Origin: Priapulus caudatus
Taxonomy: Eukaryota > Priapulida > Priapulimorpha > Priapulimorphida > Priapulidae
Assembly: GCF_000485595.1 (NCBI RefSeq)
Contig: NW_014577062.1
Location: 125,887-174,393 of the forward strand
DNA length: 48,507 bases
Direction: 5' to 3'
The notes under the pieces are model-generated. The model ran no database searches, was not told the DNA's origin, and saw nothing but the letters and a program-made list of their open reading frames with translations. The translations under genes were made by a program, and so were the position numbers. How positions within the stretch are numbered: position 1 is the stretch's first letter; the number at the start of each line of letters is the position of its first letter. Shown piece by piece: positions 1 to 12,278 of this stretch.

Positions 1-182
1 GGATTTCTTTGAACAAATAAAAATCCATCACATCACTTTAACCAATCTGATAATTTATACAACCATTCTTTTGATTCAAGTATAGCCCCAATATAGCTCA
101 CCATTCAAAGATTTCATTATACCATGTGCAATGATTTTTAAAAAAATATCTGAAAAGTGTTCAAAGTAGCCCCAGCTGACGG
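1..182. mobile_element. MITE right part, TA target site
   Basis: The window opens inside a non-autonomous DNA element. It ends at 182 with the reverse complement of CCGTCAGCTGGGGCTACTTT, followed by a TA at 183-184. The same terminal repeat begins at 12279 after a TA at 12277-12278. Bases 1-63 match 12584-12646 apart from small indels, so the two fragments overlap and together describe an element of about 490 bp. The TA duplication and the short inverted repeat fit a Tc1/mariner or pogo-type MITE. The class is inferred and no transposase is visible. Confidence 0.7.
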
Positions 183-1150
183 TAGCTAAATTGTGTACTG
201 GCTGGTATACGCAGCGGGGACCATTTATGCAAGGTCTTCCTCCTATTTCTTAAGCGATGTCTACTAATGGAATGTTATCATATAAATCTATGCTACGATA
301 ACTCCTCTTCATTTTAAATGCATAATCTTTGCGAAATATAAATTTTTTCGGGAGATATTGCGCATGCGCGCGCACCGTGTCAGGCTTGCAATACGGACTG
401 AGGAAAACTTCATAATATAGCTTGCTAAGGGAGAAAGGGGATGGGAGAATGAGGAAAGGCGGCAAGGAAGATATCTGGGGCGGTAGAAGAAGAAGGATTC
501 TGAGAGATGGGACAGAGGAGGCAAGGGGAAGGACGCTAGGGCATAAAGTAGATGTTTTGTACCCTAGGCTAGGGCGCTCTGCTAACTATAAACACAGGTC
601 TACTGATAAAAGTTTATAAAAGAAATTTATGCTGAGATATCCCCTAACCATATTAAATGCATATTTATCATAAAATATAACTCTTCTGGTGAGATATTGT
701 GCATGCGCTAACACACTCACGTAGCCATATTGTGTACTGGCTCGTCACAGTATATGCAGAGGAGGATCTTACATGCAAGGTTTTTCTCCTGTGCAAAATA
801 TTATTTTTCTCGTGTGATATTGCGCATGCGCGCGCACCGTGTCGGGCGTGCAATACGGACTGAGGAAAACTTCATAATATAGCTTGCTGAGGGAGAAAGG
901 AGGTGGGAGACTTAGGAAAGGCGGTAGGGAAGATAGCTGGGGCGGTAGAAGAAGAGGGAGGGTGAGTAAGGGACAGGGGAAGCAAGGGAAAGGACGTAAG
1001 GGCATAAAGTAGGGGTTTTGTACTCTACATGCTAAAGCGCTCTCCTAATTATAAACACAGGTCTACTGATAAATATTTATTAGAGAAATCTATGCTGAGA
1101 TGCCCCCTAACCATATTAAATGCATATTCATCACAAAATATAACTCCTAT
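183..1150. repeat. 540-bp satellite family, two partial units
   Basis: Two divergent units of the satellite described at 13858-16420. The shared landmark CTTCATAATATAGCTTGCT occurs near 408 and 870, spaced 462 rather than 540 because of internal deletion. Each unit carries the alternating motif GCGCATGCGCGCGC and a GGCGGTAGAAGAAG purine-rich tract. Open frames here (for example 422-619 or 769-1005) are chance translations of the repeat, because the same frames recur in other copies with stops. No gene is seen. Confidence 0.85.
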
Positions 1151-1400
1151 TCTTTGCAAGTTCAATGAAAATATCTATACAACAAAAGATATCTAGCTTT
1201 TCCACAATTCAAGAGCAGCAAGCAGAGGTGGGGACATTTTAGAGAAAAGGTAATCGAGTTTACTTTTGAAACTTAATAAGGATTGAACACATACTGCATG
1301 GTTTGCAGTCCTGAAGGTGTAAATAAAACCAACCTATACAAAATGGTGACTATTGCTCAACGATACCCATTCTGCTATGATCATAATACAACAGCACTAG

Positions 1401-4400
1401 TTATTCAGCCTTCTCCTTAGGATCATCTCGGAGGTGAAGGAATACTAAACTAAACAGAAGAACGCCGCCCATCATTGAGAAGGCACTTGCATAGTAAGGG
1501 TAGGCAGACGGTATAAACCTTTCATACTGAGTGTGCTCCAATGGCCGCACTGACACCTGTGGGGAGAAGATTTCAACACATTACTATAATACAAATGCAG
1601 AAGACATCATATCTCACTAACTATGGTCACTCAGTAAAAATACAAATAATCTTAGTGCCACAGCAACTCCGACCATGGTAGAAAATTATTAAGGGCATTT
1701 CGTGTTTCATAATTACTACGTAACCATTTTCTTACACAAGTCATGTCACAGGAATTTTATAACCATATAATTTTTTAAATAGTAGGACATCCTGGCACAT
1801 ACGCATTAAAAGCAATTAGCGAAGCTTATCGATTGCAAGAAATCCTGTCCGTACCTGTGTACTAGCATACAGATGTGTGTAGCCAATTCTATTGTAGTCC
1901 ACCACAAACTTGAACACGCCATAGACGTCAGGGAGTTTGAATTGTGCAACATATTTTCCATCTGATAATAGAATAGAAAAATCCTTAGTTAGACAAATGC
2001 ACCTCAAGAATTAAATGAAGCATAAATTGCACTGATTTTTTAATACTGATGAAGTATAATTACAGGCCTCAATGCTTATTTTCAGATCTGGTTGTCCTCT
2101 CGGGCAACAAGAAGCAATTTTTACATGTCCGAATTTTGGTTTTACTTGTCCAAAATTTACTTGCAATCTAGAGCTGTTAAGGTACATTTTTAGTTCAGTG
2201 CATATTATATTACAGTATATACATGGAAAATCGTAATGAAATTCACACGTTTATTTTTTGCGTGCCGATTGCAGCTTTTTTCACAATTCCAGGAAAGAGT
2301 TTTGCTGTCGCTCTCTCATACCAGCGGTGACCACCCCCTACATATTCAGTAATGAACGTCATGCCCCACGCAACTGCAACTGAAACAATCGGTGCACCCC
2401 CCCTCCCCGTTCTTCAATCAATGCCGCCCCAGCCAGCAGGCACATACGCAGCCATGATGTGCACAACCACAGACACAAGTGTCACGGGCTACTTTTTCGG
2501 CGACTTTCGAAAATATAATGTGAGAAATGTCGTGCGATAGCGCCCTGGGTCAAAGGATGTTAGGAATTTTACACAACTGCAAATATTTTAGTTGTCCGAT
2601 TGGGCAACTAGCCAGGAGAATAACTTGTCCGACGTAGACTTTCACTTGTCCCGGGCAATCGGACAACCGTTAGTGTCGAGGGCTGAATTATTAATCTACA
2701 TGCTTCACATTCATTATACATAATTCATTATAACATGCAATAGAGACACGTCCACCATTTAAGGTTGTGCACAGCAAAGCAAGTACATTAACTATGTGGT
2801 ATCTCAAATAGCAAAGCACATAGGAATTAAACATGTTATAACAATGTCTCAGTTAAAAAATGAAGTGATTTTTACTTTTGGGAGTAAGAGCTGTTCTCAC
2901 AAAAGGATCAATTCTGACAAACTCCAGTTGAACATCTTCTGCCTTGAAAGGCACCCACTTATCTCCAATAAGCTGGTCAATTTCGATCGTGTAAATCTGG
3001 AAAACACAGGTTTGCCATATATTATTCAACCTTTAAAGCAATATGACACCTGCACAGTTGCAACAATGTGGTTCTTCAGACGTATATATTACATTTACAC
3101 ATTAGTGTACTGTATAGAATATCGTCCCTGTTAATCATCAAAATGTGTGATTTTTTCATTCCACGACATAGCAGCTGAACATTTGATAATGTTTAATGCA
3201 TACCTGGAAACACAGAAACAACTCACCACATTTTCAAGGATTGTGTAGGCTGTGGGTGGTGCAGTCATGCCAACCTTTGTGTGTTTCACCTCACCAACTC
3301 TTAGCACACCCTTCTCATTAAAAACCCACTGTGACAGGGCTGTTGCCAACTCCTGGTTGCCAGATTTGTCTGTCCTGATGTTTTCATGCAAAGAAAACAA
3401 TAGCTAGGTTTATCACACCATGATGACATGTAGTTGAATACTTGCTGGTTAGACAGATAGCATATAGCACTAGCAGCATGAAGCTCGAAAAGTATGGACA
3501 TAAGTAAAAGAGCAATGAAAATGTTATGATAACTATGTAAACATGAATGATACCCACTTTTTGCCAGTCTGCTGATTGATGACGGAGGCTGCAAAGAAAT
3601 CATTGCTGAATAGATCCAGGGAGCCAGAGAAGATGACTCGTGCGTTGTTACGTGCTTGTAAGGCAGCTATCAACAGTACATTCTTGCCAACTGCGTGAGG
3701 GTACTAAAACAGTCCAACAACGACTTAAGAGAGTCAGTGGAGCACAGACTGTTATACATGCATTTACCCAGTCAGAATTATGTGGCATTACAGCCTCACT
3801 CAACACCTGCTATAGGAGGCAGAAGTGATTTTCACTGGCAACGTGACAATTTTTCTACAAAATCGCACATGCCCAGTAGAAAGTCATTACACATTAAACT
3901 AACTAAATTACGAGATTGTTGCTCAGAAAAACTTAAAGGGATAGTAGACTAGGATTTTACTGCATACAACTGTACTTACTTTATAACAAATCATCTATAC
4001 CCACACATATTTGTTACCAGATACCTAATTTAATTGTTATAATTAATTACACATCAACGCTACGAAATTTGAACGGCGCCATGACACCCGCGACCGTGCT
4101 GCCACCCTGAAAAAGTTGCGCATTTGGCAATTTATTTTGCACCTTACAGACCGAGGTCTAATCACAAAGGTTGCAATTATATTCATACCTAAATGCAATT
4201 TAACCGATCAATGTTAATTTTAGGACAAATTTATCCATAATATAACTGAAACTATATGTCGTTTATAAAACTATATGATATTACAATCCTTTTGCTTTTA
4301 AATTAATAAATAAGAAACACCCTCGTTCTGTAACCCTTGGCTGAAAAGTGGTTTTGCGCAACTTATCAGATCATGAGCTTTGAGTGGCGCCACCGTCATT

Positions 4401-7400
4401 GTAATCAAACTGTAGTCGTTAGTTTTAAAACATTTTTTAATATTTCTAATGGTGATTGAACTATGAAACTTTTTATGTAGCGTAATTTTAACCTCAATTA
4501 ACTGAAAATAACCCTAGAACCTAGAGTAAACGATCCCTTTAATATAGCTGAATATAGTCTCCTGACAGCGGAAATATCACTGATTACACCAACATTAAAA
4601 ATACTAAGATTTTATGCAGTATAGCATAGAAAAATGAATTTGACCCCATCGTAACAGCAATAAATTTTATCGTATGCCGATAATGCCTAATGGCAGAATT
4701 GGTAAACTTGTATTTGTGTTGGTGATGAATTGAAAACAAGTGCATGATTTGAGAGAGCCTGTACCATGTCTACGGCAGATAAGCGGTGGCGCCACAAGCT
4801 AATCCATACTTCCGGCTAGTTCAAGATGACAGGAAACAATTGTTTACCAAACTAGTAGTTCTAAACTGGCACTTTTTTGGTGAATACAAAGGTTCTAAGA
4901 CATTTTATTGTTACTCTAGACAATTGCTGTTACTAAAGCAATAACGGTAGGTGTCATGAAAGTGGTGAAAACACTGGAAAACTCTCGCAATAGTTATTTT
5001 AACTGCTCACCTCCTTCACCGGCTCGTCGGGATTGAATGAGTAAGCCGTGGAGGAACCTGTCAGAATCTCCAGCACGAGTGGATTGTCACTGTCCGCAAC
5101 CATCCCAACGCCGCTAAATAGAATAGGCGAGTTCTTCGTGTTTGGTCCAACAATGGTAGGTGCGTCGATCAGGTTCGCAGGTTCTGTCACGATCCGCGTG
5201 TGCTGCAAAATGTGTCGCGGTTTTCTATCTTAGCAACTGCAACTAGCTGGCGAACAAACAGGCAATAGCATTCCGGACTACCAACATCCAGACACTGGAG
5301 CTACAATTAGCATCATTAACACGACTGATGTAATGTACACTTCATGGTTGTTATGATATCTGCAAAATATGTGCACACACTTAAAGTAACATGTGATAGT
5401 GCCTCTAACAGTGGATACAAGTACAATGAATGTATACCAAGCTCTCTGCACCTTAAGGCAGAACAGATATAATAGTATCAAATAGCTGACAAACCTTCGT
5501 GATATATGAGTATTCATGGTATTTTAGACTCATTTATTTGTATTATGTTCAAACAAGACAGGGTGCAAGACTTTTCCACATGCCATCTCGATGACACTGT
5601 GATCAAAACTGGCTCACCACCATACCTTTCCGCTGTCACTAGCGTCATAATTGAGATGGTCGATGACAGCCGTGTTCTCCTCATCCAGTTCTACACCACA
5701 CTCCATTACCAGCTCGCGCATCGTGTCACCGACCGTAGAGTCCGCAGCCACAAGCACGTTTCCGCCACCATCTATAAAGCTAGTGATGGCTTCAACCGAC
5801 AGCGAGCCTCCAAACTCTAAAATAATAAATTGCGGGTGTCAAAATTATCATGCATACACTATGGTCACATGCGATGAGGCGCTGTAAATAAGTATGCAAG
5901 TAGAGAGAACTGGAATCCATGAACAAACTAGATAAAATCCAGTCATTTTATAAAACTAATTTAGTTTCAGCTGTCAGTGGTCTATGTACTACATACCTTC
6001 AACTGATGGTGAAAACAAAATCAAGTTGTCATAGAAAAACTCTCCATATTTGATGAGTGCCAGGTTAGAATCATCAGCCAATTTGAAATTTAGATCATAT
6101 CCTCTATCTAAAACAAACAAAATTAATAATTAATAATTAGACAATTTCATGTTACGATATGTTTGAATACTCATCTGCAAGATGGCAGTTTTCTTTTGGG
6201 ACTCTAGAAATGGTTTCTATGACATAATAATCATTACAGAAGATTACTCGTCGTCACCTCCGAAGAAGACCTGATGTACCACGTACATGATAAAAACAAT
6301 TTGTATGCGATTGCCTACAATAAATGTGTTCCGAACAATAAGACCTAGTATATCGCAAGTGCACTGGTCTCTTATCAACTGATCTGAATGCAACTACCGT
6401 TGCTTCCAGTTCCAAAAATATGTACAGAGATGTGCAACAGTTACATCAACTAGATTTTTTGCTTGTTAGGAATCACAGTCATACTAACTTACTTCGGTCT
6501 AATAAAACTGTTACAAATCGTTCGGAGAAACCGTCTCTATCTAGAATGGAGTTTAGCACGGGCCTGTGCTGTGAGTGTGATTGTAGTTGTAGTGTAAGCT
6601 CGGCTATCAGTATCAGTTGGCCTGCACTTATAGTGTATAGGTAGCTCCAAGAAACGGTCTTGCTAGGGTTAGAAGACCATTTCAAACATTGGCTGCAGCT
6701 AAACACGTAGTTGTCGTATTTGCCAAGTATCGCCAAAGAACAATATACCAAATGAATCAGTATACATCTGCATCTGTATCTACGATGCGCTCATTACTTA
6801 AGGGGTTACAGCAACTTTTTTAGACAAATGCTATCAAAATCATAAATTCGTAAACATGGCGATTAAACAATCGTGGAATCAAATTGATATGCTGTGAGAA
6901 TTAGCAGATTATACCGTGAATTAAGAGACATTCTAGTTTAGAAGCAGGACAACTGCAAGTTAACGTTCATATTTCAAACAAGGCAAGTCAAAGATGGTAA
7001 TACTACTAGTAAGGCCGACCTAAAAATTACCTTTGGTTCGGGTCACCCGCCCGATTTCACATTTCAGAGTGATAAAATGTGCGACTGCGGTCACTTTTAG
7101 AGGGCTTCAAGAAAAAATAAAATTCAAAGATACCGCCTACCGATCATACATATATTCAAATAATCGACTCTTGTCATTTTATTTACCTAAGGAGAGTTCC
7201 AAAATATTTATAAACAGAACTTCGTTGGCGAGAAGTGAAACAGTTCCTACCTACGTTTCCTAGAATCCTACAACGTGAAACAGTCGTATCGAGCCTGGGC
7301 CGGCTACTTCATAAACAGAGCCTGAAGGTCGTATGGCGCGGCGGCCGACTTTGATGTACGCGATCAATTGCGTACTATATAGTATACGCATGCTATTGTG

Positions 7401-8916
7401 CTATACGCGGCCGCAGAGCCGTTTACACTTCGGTTACTCGCTCGTTTAAAGGGACGATTAATCGAGCTCCGTTTTTGGAGCAATTCCTAACACTACTATC
7501 CAGTACACGACTGGTGTTCACATTTTGAAAACAATGTCATGTTCATGGCTCCTGCATTTCAAGCTGTATATGTTTAACTTGTGAAAAAAAAATTATATTC
7601 CTGCCTACCCATGTTTTTACAGAAAAAAAAGTTTAAAAAAAAAAGTTATACCGACCTACCTACCCTAATTTTCACAATCCATGTGACCCGAACCAAAGGT
7701 ATTTTTTTGTTTGGCCTAATTGAATAGTTTTATTTGAGATATACCTGGAGTTATTAATCTAGATCTGCATAGGTGACACTGATATGTTTTTGTATGGAAG
7801 CGTGTCAGGCTGTATTATGTATAGTCAATCAATCGCACATTAAGACTTTGGTAGTAAATACATTTCGTGTTTATTAACCTTCTTTTTTTATTGAGACGTT
7901 CCAAGTGCCTGAGCCGCTGAGGCTGTGTCAGTGTTAGACCGAATAATTCTGTCCCATATAACCTTTTTTATATTTTGGTGAGGGTTATATTGGGACAGAA
8001 CGGGGTTCATTGAAATTTCGTGAGATCGCATGCAAAATGCATGCGCTGAGAATGCGGCCTGTACGCCGCTATTGGCGCGGAAAAAAAACTACCGTTCCCT
8101 TCTTCATGGCTTTACCTTGCTACTGATATGTGTATACATTCACTTCAATCGTTATTCACTTCTTAAAAGATTGTTTTTCAGAAAGACCACTTCGTTCCAC
8201 TTTCATAAATCATTCGCCATTTACAAACAATCAGACCAATCAGAGCGAGTCTTATAATAGCCCCTGGTTCTCGCTTGTATCTGTGGCGCTGCAGGAGGCC
8301 TGATAGACTCGCTGTGATTGGTCTGATTGTTTGTAAATGGCGATGTAATTTAGGAAAGTTGAACAAAGCGGTGTTTATGAAAAACAATCTTTTAAGAAGT
8401 GAATAACGATTGAAGTGAATGTATACACATATCAGTAGCAAGGTAAAGCCATGTAGAAGGGAATGGTAGGTTTTTTTTCGCGCCAATAGCGGCGTACGGG
8501 GCGCATTCTCAGCGCATGCATTTTGCATGCGATCTCACGAAATTTCAATGAACCCCGTTCTGTCTCAATATAACCCTCACCAAAATATAAAAAAGGTTAT
8601 ATGGGACAGAATTATTCGGTCTATGTCAGTGTATGCAGTATAGGCTGAGTATAAACCGACCAGGCTCTCCGACTAGTTACACGGCGGAGGCCTCTCGCTA
8701 CGTAGTGTTAAGCGAGATGGGAACTTAATTGTGGCTAGGCTGAGTACAGACCGTCGCAACATACTCTGTAAACTTACCAACCAGTGACCTAAAGAAGACA
8801 GAATGAGTCTCTCTAACCGACATGCTATCTAACAACACTAATGTCTTCTTTCCGGCTATGGCGACAGATAAAACTGCTGAAAATGCCAATAACAATACAA
8901 TTCTGTAGGAAACCAT
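1401..8916 (-). CDS. DDOST: Oligosaccharyltransferase 48 kDa subunit (DDOST/OST48/Wbp1)
   Basis: This is a non-catalytic subunit of the ER oligosaccharyltransferase that moves glycan from dolichol to Asn of nascent proteins. I see nine exons: 8916-8778, 6107-5997, 5816-5626, 5202-5011, 3703-3558, 3374-3227, 2996-2876, 1961-1855 and 1556-1401. All introns are GT-AG and in phase, giving 436 codons plus stop, close to the usual family length. The start at 8916 opens a signal peptide ([19 protein letters not shown]), then [20 protein letters not shown]. Family blocks follow in order: [95 protein letters not shown] and [17 protein letters not shown]. One C-terminal membrane helix ends in a cytosolic tail KEKAE, which fits a KxKxx ER-retrieval signal. 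An in-frame ATG at 8994 also exists, but the signal peptide argues for 8916. Identification is firm; exon edges are by eye. Confidence 0.96.
1962..2875 (-). other. DDOST intron 7 with a degenerate interspersed repeat
   Basis: This intron lies between exons 8 and 7. Near 2085-2170 and 2590-2690 it carries related words in opposite order (GGTTGTCC...CGGGCAAC and CTTGTCC...CGGGCAATCGGACAACC). They look like the ends of an old transposon of about 600 bp. No clear target duplication was found. The open frame at 2352-2540 lies inside it and resembles no protein I know. Confidence 0.35.
3937..4538. mobile_element. MITE with TTAA target duplication in DDOST intron 4
   Basis: The left end reads TTAA-AGGGATAGTAGACTAGG (TTAA at 3933-3936). 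The right end reads CCTAGAGTAAACGATCCCT-TTAA (TTAA at 4539-4542), an imperfect inverted repeat of about 20 bp. The element is 602 bp, AT-rich and has no coding capacity. TTAA duplication is typical of piggyBac-type elements and some other MITE groups; the superfamily is an inference. Confidence 0.6.
4550..4990. repeat. Interspersed repeat shared with 42130-42475
   Basis: This lies in DDOST intron 4. Its first ~90 bp (AAATATAGTCTC, then GATTACACCAAC) and last ~110 bp (GGTTCTAAGACAT, TACTCTAGACA, GCAATAA, GAAAACAC) match the NT5C2 intergenic stretch at 42130-42475. The middle portions differ. The pattern suggests two diverged copies of one short mobile element with conserved ends. Terminal repeats were not clear enough to define edges. 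Confidence 0.5.
7013..7716. mobile_element. Harbinger-like MITE with TAA duplication in DDOST intron 1
   Basis: The element starts GGCCGACCTAAAAATTACCT and its right end is the inverted form, ending ...GTTTGGCC. Both ends share TACCTTTGGTTCGGGTCA. It is flanked by TAA at 7010-7012 and TAA at 7717-7719. A 3-bp TWA duplication with G-rich terminal repeats fits PIF/Harbinger. At 704 bp it has no transposase. The small frame at 7033-7263 matches nothing I recognise. Confidence 0.65.
7935..8623. mobile_element. Long-TIR foldback element with 9-bp target duplication
   Basis: Two arms of about 320 bp (roughly 7935-8262 and 8298-8623) are near-perfect reverse complements around a short unique centre (CCCCTGGTTCTCGCTTG). 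The outer end is TAGACCGAATAATTCTGTCC. The element is flanked by the identical 9-mer TGTCAGTGT at 7926-7934 and 8624-8632. Very long inverted repeats plus a 9-bp duplication fit a Mutator-like (MULE) foldback element. The open frames on both strands here are mirror translations of the arms, not genes. It lies in DDOST intron 1. Confidence 0.8.
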
Positions 8917-9130
8917 TTCGCCGGTTGACACGTCTTCCACAAATGGCCTCGTGAACACGAGCGCCACCTGTCGGCAACACCTTGATCTCTTCATAGATAT
9001 AATAGTCCAAAGGGTTAGCTCAGTGAGCTTTCTATCTTTTTAGTATAAAGAGATCATTGGTTGAGCCCCCATGTGGAGATGCTGTAGCTTGTTTAGGAAT
9101 TTCTGGTGTAATTCTAGCTGCTTCCGTGTA

Positions 9131-9808
9131 CACAAAATGCACTCTTTAATAATAAGACGGCAATGCGCCCTCACTGACATATAACAAGAATATGAAATTT
9201 AAATTAGCCAATAGACGGCGATACGTGTGCTACATAGCATTTTATCCATAGATATCATAATAACAACATGTTGTTATATGATATCTATGATTTTATCCAT
9301 AGATATAATATAACAACATATAATGATATCTTGTTATATGATATCTATGATTTTATCATTTACTGACAATTTGTCATTATTCACCCCTGATAGCATCATT
9401 GACTAAGAATATCAAGACACGACACTTCTTGATTTTTGCGTTCTCCTGATGGAAGTTGCTCTAATATCGGTGATTTTTTTTAATTAGAAAAGTGTTAATT
9501 ATTGGCAAGGAAAACGAATTTTAGAAAATTTAATTCAGATAAAAAAAAAGAAAATCATGTTTTTTATGATTTTATTTATTAAAATTCAATCACAAAAATT
9601 TTAACAGGTACATAAAATATACAGGTACAGAGCTTCATGCAGTTATAGTAATAAGGTGACAGCCACGCCACATACACTAATACATATTCTATATTTATAT
9701 CATATCGTCTCTTTTCACACTCCGCCATACCGATTCGTTACCTACCCCTTTCTTCGAATGCCTCACGTCATCTGCAACCACCATCTCCCTCCCAATTTAT
9801 CTCGAGAC
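9131..9808. repeat. Duplicated block A, copy 1
   Basis: This ~678-bp AT-rich block recurs almost unchanged at 10918-11593, with a net difference of only two bases in length. Inside, 9238-9356 holds several palindromic ATAGATATCAT...ATGATATCTAT words around TAACAACATGTTGTTA, and a TGACAATTTGTCA palindrome at 9363-9375. No coding signal is seen. The sharp ends in different satellite contexts suggest a recent segmental duplication. Confidence 0.85.
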
Positions 9809-9810
9809 AT

Positions 9811-10761
9811 GCACTAACACACTAACGTAGCCAGATTGTGTACTGGCAATTGTATACGCAGCGGGGATCCTACATGCAAGGTCTTCCTCCTATTTCTTAA
9901 GTGATGTCTACTGATGAAATGTTATTATATAAATCTATGCTAGGATAACTCCTCTTCGTTATAAATACATAATCTTTGCAAAATATTATTTTTCTCGAGA
10001 GATATTGCGCATGCGCGCGCACCGTGTCTGGTGTGCAATACGGACTAAGGAAAACTTCATAATATAGCTTGCTGAGAGAGAAAGGGGGTGGGAGACTAAG
10101 GAAAGGCGGTAGGGAAGATAGCTGGGGGCGGTAGAAGAAGAGGGAGGCTGAGCGAAGGACAGGGGAGGCAAGGGGAAGGACGCTAGGGCATAAAGTAGGT
10201 GTTTTGTACCCTAGAGGCTAGGGCGCTCTGATATAAACACAGGTCTACTGATAAAAATTCATTAGAGATATCTATGCTGAGATACCCCCTACCCATATTA
10301 AATGCATATTCATCACAAAATATAACTCCTCTGGTGAGATATTGTGCATGCGCTAACACACTAACGTAGCTAGATTGTGTACTGGCTCGTATATGCAGCG
10401 GGATCTTACATGCACGGTCTTCCTCCTATTTCTTAAGTGATGTCTACTGATGGAATGTTATCATATAAATCTATGCTAGGATAATTCCTCTTCATTTTAA
10501 AGGCTATCACCCACCTAATTATCTCCCTTTCCATCGACCCGCATGTCCCCATCTCCCGATCAATATTCTTTGCTTTTTCTCTTTCTCTTTTATACTAATT
10601 CTCAATCTTCTATATAGATCCTCACTGTTGCACTGCATTTCCCCTCCAATGCCCATTTTTATCGACATCTGGCTTCCTTATCAACCTACGATTTTTCGGG
10701 CATATCCTTCACCTTCAGACGACATCTTATCCAGGAGTTCAGAAAGCGAATAAAGGACTTA

Positions 10762-10766
<5 letters not shown>
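9811..10766. repeat. Duplicated block B, copy 1 (satellite plus unique tail)
   Basis: This 956-bp block matches 15727-16682 with a constant offset and very few substitutions, one being in the T-rich tract near 10573. It consists of about 1.3 satellite units followed by a non-satellite tail (about 10500-10760) ending in ACTTAACTAG next to a TG array. It holds no gene. Confidence 0.88.
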
Positions 10767-10822
<56 letters not shown>

Positions 10823-10834
10823 TTTGTTTGTTTG

Positions 10835-10915
<81 letters not shown>
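10767..10915. repeat. (TG)n microsatellite
   Basis: About 150 bp of TG dinucleotides, interrupted by TTTGTTTGTTTG near 10819-10837. It joins duplicated block B to duplicated block A. The long His-Thr/Val-Cys open frames across it are artefacts of the dinucleotide. Confidence 0.95.
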
Positions 10916-10917
<2 letters not shown>

Positions 10918-11593
10918 CACAAAATGCACTCTTTAATAATAAGACGCCAATGCGCCCTCACTGACATATAACAAGAATATGAAATTTAAATTAGCCAATA
11001 GACGGCGATACGTGTGCTACATAGCATTTTATCCATAGATATCATAATAACAACATGTTGTTATATGATATCTATGATTTTATCCATAGATATAATATAA
11101 CAACATATAATGATATCTTGTTATATGATATCTATGATTTTATCATTTACTGACAATTTGTCATTATTCACCCCTGATAGCATCATTGACTAAGAATATC
11201 AAGACACGACACTTCTTGATTTTTGCGTTCTCCTGATGGAAGTTGCTCTAATATCGGTGATTTTTTTTAATTAGAAAAGTGTTAATTATTGGCAAGGAAA
11301 ACGAATTTTAGAAAACTTAATTCAGAATAACAAAAAAAGGAAATCCTGTTTTTTATGATTTTATTTATTAAAATTCAATCACAAAAATTTGAACAGACAT
11401 AAAATATACAGGTACAGCTTCATGCAGTTATAGTAATAAGGTGACAGCCACGCCACATACACTAATACATATTCTATATTTATATCATATCGTCTCTTTT
11501 CACACTCCGCCATACCGATTCGTTACCTACCCCTTTCTTCGAATGCCTCACGTCATCTGCAACCACCATCTCCCTCCCAATTTATCTCGAGAC
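10918..11593. repeat. Duplicated block A, copy 2
   Basis: Second copy of 9131-9808, starting CACAAAATGC and ending CTCGAGAC. After the end it enters the satellite at a different phase (GAGCGAAGGACAGGGGAGG) than copy 1 does. No gene is seen. Confidence 0.85.
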
Positions 11594-12278
11594 TGAGCGA
11601 AGGACAGGGGAGGCAAGGGGAAGGGCGCGAGGGCATAAAGTAGGTGTTTTGTACCCGACAGGATAAAGCGCTCTCCTAATTATAAACACAGGTCTACTGA
11701 TAAAAATTTATAAGAGAAATCTATGCTGAGATATCCCTTAACCATATTAAATGCATATTCATCATAAAATATAACTCTACTGGTGCGATATTGTGCATGC
11801 GCTAACACACTCACGTAACCATATTGTGTACTGGCTCGTCACAGTATATGCAGAGGAGGATCTTACATGCAAGGTTTTTCTCCTGTGCAAAATATTATTT
11901 TTCTCGGGAGATATTGCGCATGCGCGCGCACCGTGTCGGGCGTGCAATACGGATTGAGGAAAACTTCATAATATAGCTTGCTGAGGGAGAAAGGAGGTGG
12001 GGGACTAAGGAAAGGCGGCCGGGAAGATAGCTGGGGCGGTAGAAGAAGAAGGAGGCTGAGAGATGGGACAGGGGAAGCAAGGGGAAGGACGCATAAAGTA
12101 GGTGTTTTGTACCCTACAGGCTAGGGCGCTCTCCTAATTATAAACACAGGTCTACTGATAAGAATTTATTAGAGAAATCTATGCTGAGATACCCCCTAAC
12201 CATATTAAATGCATATTCATCACAAAATATAACTCCTCTGGTGAGATATTGCGCATGCGCCGCTAACACACTAACGTA
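11594..12278. repeat. 540-bp satellite family, about 1.3 units
   Basis: Satellite sequence with the landmark CTTCATAATATAGC near 11964. It ends at CTAACGTA, where a MITE is inserted into the satellite at its TA. The frame at 11895-12080 is a repeat translation. Confidence 0.85.

Noticed and set aside
8178-8528. Frame similar to the one at 8030-8257 on the other strand, which looked like a duplicated gene
   Set aside because: They are the two arms of a foldback element translated in mirror image.
8917-8994. Alternative upstream DDOST start at 8994
   Set aside because: It would place 26 arginine- and cysteine-containing residues before a clear signal peptide; the ATG at 8916 gives a standard signal peptide.
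10686-10967. His/Thr-rich and Val/Cys-rich long frames across TG arrays (also 16686-16974)
   Set aside because: Pure dinucleotide repeat read in all frames; no codon structure.
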